64,000 nucleotides of DNA from Saccharina japonica (lineage: Eukaryota; Sar; Phaeophyceae; Laminariales; Laminariaceae). Below the pieces are notes generated by a model that saw only the letters and a list, made by a program, of their open reading frames with translations, made no database searches and was not told the DNA's origin. This document shows, piece after piece, positions 58,301 through 64,000 of the stretch; position 1 is the stretch's first letter; each line of letters starts with the position of its first letter. The DNA is taken from NCBI GenBank assembly GCA_008828725.1, contig MEHQ01003574.1, positions 658,290-722,289 of the forward strand, read 5' to 3'. The position numbers and the translations under genes were made by a program.

Positions 58301-61300
58301 CAAAGCCACCCTTTTCGTTCGGTGTATATACTATATACCCCCCATTGTTTTCGAGGGAATTGGCTCTGTAATTCAGCCCAGGGCGTGTGCTTTATTGCGT
58401 GTTACTCGTACCTGGAACACGGTATGCCATCCATGCAACTCCGGTTTCTCTACACCCCCCGAGTCCGCTTCACACACCGGGCGCTGCACACCCCGCAACA
58501 TGCCTTCGTTTTCGTTGTTTTATAAGGGTTGCCGAGTGGGCGCGGCACTTACTTCCTCCGTGATTTTTCTAGAGATCGGTGGCGTCTATTGTGTTACGTA
58601 AATCAAGGGTGGCGCGGGTTTTCCTTGGTTTCTTGCAGGCGTATCGAATGATTTGAGGAGGCCTGTTTCCGATGTCCACGCAGAGACGAGTCAAAGGGAA
58701 AGGGGAGCTTCTGCGGGGGGGTTCTTGAGCGCTCGTGCGCGGATTGTTTGCGTCCCGCGTCGAACTTAAACTCTGACCAACTCTGATTATGTACACCCCC
58801 CCCATCCCCGCTCCTGCGTCGTTTTGTGTGCGCTCGCTCGCTTGGTAATTAGTGCTTCGTGCTTGCGTGCTCAAACTCACCCACTTTATGCTTTCCCCCG
58901 TTCCTGTATATCGTCGTTTGTGCTCGCGTGTATGATTGCTTGATGCTCCGTGCTTACGTGCTCCAACTCATCAACTTTATTGCGCCCCCCCCCCGCTCCC
59001 GCATCTTGTCGTGTGTGCTCGCGTGTATGATTCTTGGGTGCTTCACGCTCGCGCGCTCGCTCGTGCACGCAGGTGGAAGCGGTCAGTGGGGAGGGCGACG
59101 AGGCAGCGGCTGAGAGAGCATGGAAGGCTCACCTTCGAAGGAACGATTCGTTTGTCGTCGACACTATGCACGGCCAGTACAAGTCGGTGAGGCTCTGAGC
59201 TGCGTCGGTCGGCGACACCGACTGGCCGATCGATCAATCGACCGGCGGACGGACGGCCTATCGGGGTAGACGGGCAGAGCCGTGATGCGTCGTTCCAGTA
59301 CATCGAAACGCTTTTTTTTTTCGGAAGTTGCTTGGTGGTGTTTGGAAGAGTTACGGACGCTGGAGACGTTATCGGTGTCGCGGGCTCGAGGGTCTCAAGT
59401 TTGTACCAGGGTAGCTGCGATGCCAAGAACTTGCATTATGGTCCCCGCGCAGAATCAGCCGCCTATTCACCCCAGTTACACGCAACGCTTTACAACAACT
59501 GACCACCGTACGTAAACACCTGAGGTAAAAAAACAGGAGGCACTGACTGGATCCATGCATGCAGCAGCAGTAGTAGTAGTAGTGGTAGAATAAGTAGTAG
59601 TTACAGTAGTGTTTTTGTTGCTCGCCCAGGCCAACCGAAAGCGGCTAGTTTCGCGTTCTTTGCGGGCGCCCTCATTGTGTTGTTGTGGTGCATGCGCTTT
59701 GATTGACAGCGCTCGGGATGATCCGTTTCGAAACAGGTTGTGACGTGTCCTGTGGAGGGGTGCGGCAAGACCTCGACAACCTTTGACCCGGCTATGTACC
59801 TGAGCGTACCGTTACCCGTCACCGCGGAGAAGAGCGTGGAGGTGAGAGTCAAGCTCCCTTACCACCCCTCACCGCCACTCCCACTCCCATGCCGACCCCC
59901 ACCCCAGGTCAAGTATACGCCTACCATTTTGTTTCAGGTCAAGTATACTTCAACCATTGTGTTTCAGGTCTAGTATCCTTCAACCATTTTGTTTCAGTTC
60001 AAGTATACTTCAACCATTTTTTTTCAGGTCAAGTATACTTCAACCATGTTATCGAAGCTGGGCCACGAGTCTATACGTACAGCCCATTCCTCCGCTGCTG
60101 CTGTATGACCCCTTCTGATCGGCGACGTGTACCTGTTATTTTTTCTTCTTGGGTGTTGATGCACCGCACCATTCTATTTTGTGTTTCTTTTTTGTTGTTG
60201 TTGCAGCTGACCCTAGCCACTTTGGACGGCTGCCGGCCGAGACGCTACGTGGTGTGGGTGTCCCAGACCGCCAAGGTGAAGGATCTGAAGCGGGAGCTCT
60301 CGAAGGCTTGCGGGAAGAGAGAGGACCGCCTCGCATTCGCGGACGTGTGGCACTTCAAGCTGAATGCTGTTTTCGAGGTGAGCCTTACCTGACGCCATAG
60401 GTCTGTTTCATAGCCTTCTTGTCGGCGTTGCCGTTGTCACCCTGTCGTCCTCGTATGGCAGATGTGTGTGTCACTTAAAAAGCTGAATTCCTGCATTCGA
60501 GGTGAGGCATATTTGACCCTATGATCTCCTCATCGTTATCATTGTAGTTGCTATCGCCCTCGCTGCTGTAATCGTCGACGATAACGTGTCTCTGGCTGCT
60601 GAGGCTGTCGAGGTTTCGTCGAGGAACGCGCGGGTGTGTTCCGTTCCAGAATGGAAAATAATCGGACACCTCTTCTGCGCGCTGTTTGGGATAGCAATAT
60701 AGCTTCAAGCCGCAGGCAGCAGCAAGCTCGGCGGGTGTTCCCTTTCGAATGCGCCGTAGGCCAAGCAGCCCCCCCCCCCCCCCCCCCCATAAATATATGA
60801 TATATTTATAGGTTGGGTTGGCGTCGGTTGGCAACGACGCTGTAAAACACGCCACTCGCTGCGTGAGCTAGACAACCAGGTGCCGTTTTTTTTTTTTTTT
60901 TTTGGCGGTCACCAAGCTGGCGGTCGAGTAGATCATTTGTGCGGGTGGAGAACCTTGCTCCGCCACAAGGGGAATGGTCGTATCACATAGTGTTAATATG
61001 GTAAGGCATCCGCGAGGCAGTTACATAGTAAAACCCATCGCTGTCTCCGGAAGTGGCCACACCAGAAATTTAATTAACTCATAGAAGCTGTCGTCCATAT
61101 GCAAGTCCGCCTCAGAGGCGGATCTTAGCAGGATGCAGCTCACCCTCCATGCGACTCGCCCAATACCTCACGGCGCTTCGCGCTTGGTGCAAGCAATGTC
61201 TGCCTGGTTGGTGAAAACCCAACGTGCTCTGTCCCGGCATTGTAGGGATGCGAGGGTCTATGGTCATATTACTACGGCCGTGCACGACATGAGTACCCCC

Positions 61301-63572
61301 CCCCCCGCTCTGAAGGATGGATAGGAAGAAACAAGTGACGATGGACGGACGCCGCTGAAAAGCCTGCTCTTTGTCTTGCTGGCTACGCGACATGGTCGGT
61401 GGTAGGCTTGCCTCCTCTCTCCACAGCGGCGAGACGAATACATGGGATACAAAATCAACCCCCTAATACCTCCCCTTCGTGCAGGGTGTAAGCAATATCT
61501 TCCTGGTCGGTGAACCCCCGACATTCTCCGTCCCGGCGTTGTAGGGATGCGAGGGTCTATGGTCATATGACTCCGGCCGTGCATGGCATGAGTACCTCAC
61601 GGCGCTTCGCGCTTGGTGCAAGCAATGTCTGTCTGGTTGGTGAAAACCCAACGTGCTCCGCCCCGACATTGTAGGGATGCGAGGATCTATGGTCATACGA
61701 CTACGGCCGTACGTGCTCCGTCCCGGCATTGTAGGGATGCGAGGGTCTATGGTCATACGACTACGGCCGTGCACGATATGAGCACACCCCCCCTCCCCCC
61801 CCGCTTGGGGGGAGGGCTGAGGGGCTCGGCGGGATGGAACCGCGGCTGGGGGACGCCGCTTCTACACGAGACAAAGCAGGGGAATCTGACGGTGACAGAG
61901 ATCGAACCAACTCCTCGTCTTTGGCAACGGCCCAGGCAGCTGCCGATAGAGTCGCTGCGGCCGTCGGCAGCTGCGCGGGCCGTTGCTGAAGACGAGAAGT
62001 TGGCTCGATCTCGGGAAGCGTCAGTTCCCCCTGTTCTGGCTCGTGTAGACCCCCCCCCCCCCCAGTCGGGGTTCCCCCCCGCCGAGTCCATCAGCTCCCC
62101 CCCCCCCATGGAGAACCTTAATTCCTTACAAGGGGAATGGTCGTATCTCATAGTGTGTACCAGGTATATGACAGGGCACCCACGAGGCAGTTACGTAGTA
62201 TACCCCATTGTTGTCTCTGGAAGTGACCACACCAGAAAACAAAATCAATTCATTCGAAGCTGTCGTCCAATGGAAGATAAAATCCCGCCTCAAAAAAACG
62301 GTTCTTAGTGCGATGCAGCTCACCGTTCATGCGACTCGCCCCAAGATCTCACGGCGCTCCGCCCTTGGTGCAAGCAATGTCTGCCTGGTCGGTGAAAACC
62401 CGACGTGCTCCGTCCCGGCATTGTAAGGATGCTAGGGTCTATGGTCATGCGACTACGGCCATGCATGACATGAGTGTCCCCCCCCCCCTCCTACTCTGAA
62501 CGGTTAAACGCGACGGTTTCCTTTGCAGGACGACCACTCCGTGTCCTCCATCCGCATGGACGACATGTTCGTGTTCGAGCTTCCAGAGTGGCCCCAGCCA
62601 CCCCCCCCGCCGGCGACCGTCGGCCGCGCGGCGAGTCTTGGAGAAAGCGGTGGCAGTGTTGGTGGTGGCGGCGGTGGCGGTGGCGTTGGTGGAATATTTG
62701 GCGGAGAGAATGAGCTAGACTTTGCTTTGGACGGGTGGGAGCAGAAGCTGACGCCTTACTTGATGAGGACGTACCGGCAGAAGGTTTGTCTGGTCCCGAG
62801 GGTTTTCTGTCGAGGGCGTGGCTCGCATTGCTTCGAGAGCGTTAAATCGCGCTCAGACTGCGTGTCGTCTGCTGTTGTCCTTTCTACGCCCCCCCACCCC
62901 CCCCTATATTTACCCTTTCCACCGATGCAAAAGTATCGGCTTTATGATTCCAAGTAGTTTGTACCATGTACACCAATCGTGGGTGTTGATTCTAAAGCGG
63001 CTGAGAGCAATTGCCTTTTAGGGGTGGTGGCTTATTTTCTGAGCTCCTCACATGGGGAGCTCAATATCTCACCCGAAACATGACCTGAAAGGCGTTTGTT
63101 CGCGCAACCCCAGCCTACTTTCTTCTGTGCTCTACGTAGTCCTAAAGCAACTATACTCTTGAAAAATGTATCTATTTCGGGGGACCATAGTAAATAGGAC
63201 CACATCTTGTTAGTAAAAAATAGGGCAATATGCAGGTTTTTGTGTATACCGTAGGTTTTATTTACTATGGTCGTCCGTATTAGCCGGTAGTTGCTCACTT
63301 CGCTTGAGGAGTATACTAATAGTCAGTCACAAAATATTGCCTCAGAAGGCAAAAGTTAACTCTGACCTCTTTATGGTACACCGTGGGATGAGTCCTGACG
63401 CAGCTTTTGGCGTTGGTGCTTGCGTGGCAGGAACTTCGGAACGGAAGCGATGCGGAGGGACGAAGCCGCTTGCTCAAGGAGGCCAAGGCCTACCTCAACC
63501 GATTTCCCCGTATGAAGGCGAGACAATTAGCGGAGAAGCGCTCCCCGAGAATGTCCACACGCACACGGCGGC
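44893..63572 (+). CDS. Ubiquitin-specific protease, USP4/USP11/USP15 type (3' end outside window)
   Basis: Cysteine protease that removes ubiquitin from proteins. Sixteen exons were placed with AG/GT junctions and matching phase: 2305 nt, about 768 residues so far. Domain order is that of human USP4/11/15: DUSP, ubiquitin-like, linker, then the USP catalytic domain with the Cys box ([13 protein letters not shown], catalytic Cys near residue 393) and QQD-like box ([20 protein letters not shown]). The His box (HYGG..GHYTA in human) is not seen and should lie past the window edge. The ATG at 44893 opens a long first exon and no upstream exon joins it. The last exon at 63431 has a weak donor at 63573 (GTAAAC); without splicing it would end at a TAG at 63581-63583 and the enzyme would lack its His. 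Many introns carry repeats. Confidence 0.92.
46088..46178. repeat. MITE-like inverted repeat in USP intron 1
   Basis: The left end ctctctaggcggaaatgtaa and right end tacatttccgtccagagag are inverse complements with few mismatches, about 90 bp apart. A related element with ends tgcccggaaatgt and acatttccgggca lies at about 55650-55730 in another intron of this gene. Confidence 0.7.
47234..47326. mobile_element. MITE family 2, copy 1
   Basis: 93 bp with inverted ends: aaccctttcagaactgcagt, then ccggttttggggaca; right end tgtccccaaaacgggactgc, then agttctaaaagggtt. It has no coding capacity. It interrupts an older repeat (about 47090-47450) also found near 28600, where a different MITE is inserted. 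Confidence 0.8.
47990..48207. repeat. Tandem duplication of about 120 bp
   Basis: tttactttgatat, accgtcagtacaggct, cttcgacgcctgtg, gcgagacaataat and gcacatgccgattgaccgct occur in the same order in 47995-48080 and 48118-48205. The copies differ by a few bases and are in a USP intron. Confidence 0.85.
48208..48302. mobile_element. MITE family 2, copy 2
   Basis: About 95 bp: aacccatttaggactgcagt at the left and a right end gcagttctaagaaggtt, with tggggaca inside. It ends 61 bases before the USP exon at 48363. A more diverged relative lies at about 51007-51098. Confidence 0.7.
51198..51386. mobile_element. MITE family 1, third copy
   Basis: It has inverted ends ttggcccagctgcgacaaaa and ttttgtcgaagctgggccaa. 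The interior differs from the other copies: it has a repeated tctcggaaatatctcggaa and an inserted tacctggtacc-like word, and lacks the clear telomere-like run. A lone right end (ccatgttatcgaagctgggc) is at about 60042-60063. Confidence 0.75.
51513..51900. repeat. gatct-rich repeat with a near-perfect hairpin inside
   Basis: A copy of the family at 38756-39390. Within it, arms 51713-51740 and 51752-51779 are 28-bp inverse complements with one mismatch around an 11-base loop; the arms start ggcggatgggtaaaaataaa. It ends shortly before the USP exon at 51944. Partial relatives of the arm occur at 54600-54650 and 37640-37690. Confidence 0.8.
51944..54156 (+). CDS. USP block 2: ubiquitin-like domain and linker
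   Basis: Exons 51944-52044 ([20 protein letters not shown]), 53673-53772 ([20 protein letters not shown], then [12 protein letters not shown]) and 54098-54156 ([19 protein letters not shown]). They match the second half of the DUSP-associated ubiquitin-like domain and the Ser/Tyr-rich linker before the catalytic domain. The 59-bp linker exon was found because only an exon of length 3n+2 keeps phase between 53772 and 55419, and it fits exactly. Confidence 0.85.
52385..52445. repeat. gggtc/gggta pentamer-decamer repeat
   Basis: About a dozen gtcgg or gtagg units in tandem (gtcgggtagggtcgggtagg then gtcgg repeated). It is a microsatellite in a USP intron. Confidence 0.9.
52955..53240. repeat. 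Diverged tandem repeat of about 75-80 bp
   Basis: Three to four copies carry tgtctcgcgatgctttgaga, aagcagagtatcgcagctct and acggcattgggttcgttact-like words, starting near 52940, 53020, 53085 and 53200. The open frames across them are periodic and not supported as a gene. Confidence 0.75.
53790..54053 (+). repeat. C-tailed dispersed repeat copy, between USP exons
   Basis: It begins within 20 bases of the exon end at 53772 (gccgcaccagaaaacaaact matches ggccacaccagaaaacaaa of other copies). It ends with a C run 44 bases before the exon at 54098, so it fills most of that 325-bp intron. Confidence 0.85.
54250..54650. repeat. gatct-rich repeat copy in USP intron
   Basis: It shares cggacagatcatgatctaca, tccgatct-like and tgttgccgggtgggagc-type words with the copies at 38756 and 51513. 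It includes a 22-bp direct duplication (gacctataagcagta) at about 54305-54345 and the phrase tttatgtttgcccatccgcc, a relative of the hairpin arm at 51752. Confidence 0.65.
54713..55042 (+). repeat. C-tailed dispersed repeat, full-length copy
   Basis: Starts tagtgtgtatatggtaaggc and ends tcgagtgca plus a C run. Immediately followed by another copy (55051-55292). Confidence 0.88.
55051..55292 (+). repeat. C-tailed dispersed repeat, 5'-truncated copy
   Basis: Starts at the cgacgctgccatccatatgc part of the family and ends catgcttgacataagta plus a C run. The tail and the C/A-rich DNA after it lead into the acceptor of the USP Cys-box exon at 55419. Confidence 0.88.
55419..63572 (+). CDS. USP block 3: catalytic domain, first part
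   Basis: Exons 55419-55512 (Cys box), 56073-56144, 56508-56653, 57663-57741, 59073-59186, 59737-59841, 60207-60377, 62529-62783, 63431-63572. Visible: [20 protein letters not shown], then [76 protein letters not shown] (zinc-ribbon half plus FDP), and [18 protein letters not shown]. The exon at 62529 then has a Pro/Gly-rich insert, and the next is basic; this is the region where USP4/15 carry a long insertion splitting the catalytic domain. The human CPEC is here CPVEGC, two residues longer, so zinc binding is uncertain. Confidence 0.9.
56172..56372. repeat. Minisatellite, 17-19 bp unit (gttgatctgagcgtagc)
   Basis: About 11 tandem units, for example gttgatctgagcgtagc and gttgatctgagcatagc, in the USP intron after the exon ending 56144. 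Both strands have long spurious open frames (periodic peptides such as [13 protein letters not shown]). Confidence 0.92.
56660..56830. repeat. gatct-rich repeat fragment
   Basis: It begins right after the exon end at 56653 with cgttccacgtatcggacaga, the same start as the copy near 51520 (cgtttcacgtatcggacaga), and shares ttgtgcaggatctgtac. Confidence 0.7.
57040..57215. repeat. ggt trinucleotide repeat
   Basis: A long run of ggt, with some ggc and gat units, in a USP intron. It generates Gly/Val runs on the plus strand and Pro/Thr runs on the minus strand; none is a gene. Confidence 0.93.
59890..60063 (+). repeat. Tandem repeat of about 33 bp ending in a MITE family 1 end
   Basis: Four to five copies of caggtcaagtatacttcaac, then cattttgtttcagg, leading into ccatgttatcgaagctgggc. 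The last unit's ttcaacca plus the next word is the MITE inverted end, so the array probably arose by repeated slippage next to that end. Confidence 0.8.
60981..61307 (+). repeat. C-tailed dispersed repeat, full-length copy (reference copy)
   Basis: 327 bp. Landmarks in order: gtcgtatcacatagtgtt, atggtaaggcatccgcgagg, cggaagtggccacaccagaa, gctgtcgtccatatgcaagt, ccgcctcagaggcgg (a hairpin), ctcaccctccatgcgactcg, acctcacggcgcttcgcgct, ccggcattgtagggatgcga, ggtctatggtcata, catgagta plus a C run. No open frame is shared among copies, and no pol III promoter boxes or tRNA-like start were recognised. It may be a SINE-like or other non-autonomous element; the class is undetermined. Confidence 0.85.
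61480..61797 (+). repeat. Rearranged C-tailed repeat copies
   Basis: Two partial copies back to back. The tail segment gtgctccgtcccggcattgt plus agggatgcgagggtctatgg and tcatacgactacggccgt is itself duplicated at about 61655-61770. The last copy ends in a long C run near 61797. Confidence 0.8.
62139..62488 (+). repeat. C-tailed dispersed repeat, full-length copy before a USP exon
   Basis: Starts gaatggtcgtatctcatagt and ends tgacatgagtgt plus a C run, 41 bases before the acceptor of the exon at 62529. In this copy a ccaggtatatgacagg word replaces atatggtaagg. Confidence 0.88.
63170..63300. repeat. MITE-like inverted repeat in the last USP intron
   Basis: gaccatagtaaata (about 63184) and tatttactatggtc (about 63258) are exact inverse complements about 75 bp apart. 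The flanks are AT-rich with no coding frame. Confidence 0.6.
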
Positions 63573-63583
63573 GTAAACGGTAG

Positions 63584-64000
63584 TAGCCTGTTTTTTTGCT
63601 CGTAGAGCTGGGGATGGTTTCGCCGGGGGGGGGCAGGCTTGTTTTTTGCTGTTTCCCCCTTGCCAAGAGTCTGCTGACCTCGATCATTTTGCTGGTGATA
63701 GCGACACGCTTCACGCTACGGTACACACCTAGGATAAGTTGCGCGGGGGAGCACGCAATACTGTGTCGCCTGTACTCGACCGACTCATACATTTGGTCCG
63801 AGGGAGCTAAAAAAATGGAAGCGTCCGTGATCTACGTAGTTGGTCACCCCTTCTGCGTGTTCTCAGGTATGTTTAACGCGAAGCGTAGCAAGGTCTGGAC
63901 GATAGATCACAGCCCGTAAAGCAGATCGCACCGGCCAAAGCGCTTTCATGCATATCATAATACACGCGAGTCAACCCCCTGCCCCTCCCCCTTCCCCCCC
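63584..64000. other. End of window after the last placed USP exon
   Basis: No exon was recognised here; the USP His-box exons should follow beyond 64000. A 107-codon plus-strand frame (63596-63919) is hydrophobic and basic in patches and has no family match. Confidence 0.4.

Overview
The window is nuclear DNA of an intron-rich eukaryote. Genes are split into short exons (mostly 60-250 bp) with GT..AG introns of about 0.15-2.3 kb, and dispersed repeats fill introns and spacers. UPF1, a USP4/15-type deubiquitinase and a nitroreductase with an N-terminal leader, in a roughly half-GC genome with long repeat-laden introns, fit a brown alga or related stramenopile (Ectocarpus-like). The species is inferred; no species-specific marker was seen. 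Gene models were built by hand from reading frame, splice dinucleotides, phase agreement at each junction, and remembered family sequences.

Layout: (1) 1-3.7 kb, + strand: a possible 3' end of an upstream gene, then a five-exon model of unknown function whose phases agree throughout. (2) 3.7-11.9 kb: gene-poor, with short tandem repeats and the C-terminal end of a LINE reverse transcriptase (9.1-9.9 kb, - strand). (3) 11.9-15.1 kb, + strand: a complete six-exon FMN nitroreductase-family gene. (4) 15.1-19.6 kb: no recognised gene. (5) 19.6-39.1 kb, - strand: nearly complete UPF1/RENT1 RNA helicase gene in at least 23 exons; a possible first exon lies near 40.2 kb. Its 2.3-kb intron at 21958-24232 holds an inverted-repeat-bounded structure with two arrays of a palindromic 42-bp repeat and a coding-like segment between them. 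(6) 40.2-44.9 kb: spacer, with two possible minus-strand exons near 42.1-42.6 kb. (7) 44.9-63.6 kb, + strand: ubiquitin-specific protease with DUSP, ubiquitin-like and Cys-box regions in at least 16 exons; the His box is not seen and should lie beyond the window.

UPF1 and the protease are divergently transcribed; the nitroreductase and UPF1 converge. The three identified proteins (mRNA surveillance, ubiquitin removal, redox chemistry) have no obvious shared pathway. The most unusual content is the repeat landscape: a C-tailed dispersed repeat that often ends about 40 bp before protease exons, several small inverted-repeat (MITE-like) families nested in one another, and the array-bearing element inside UPF1.
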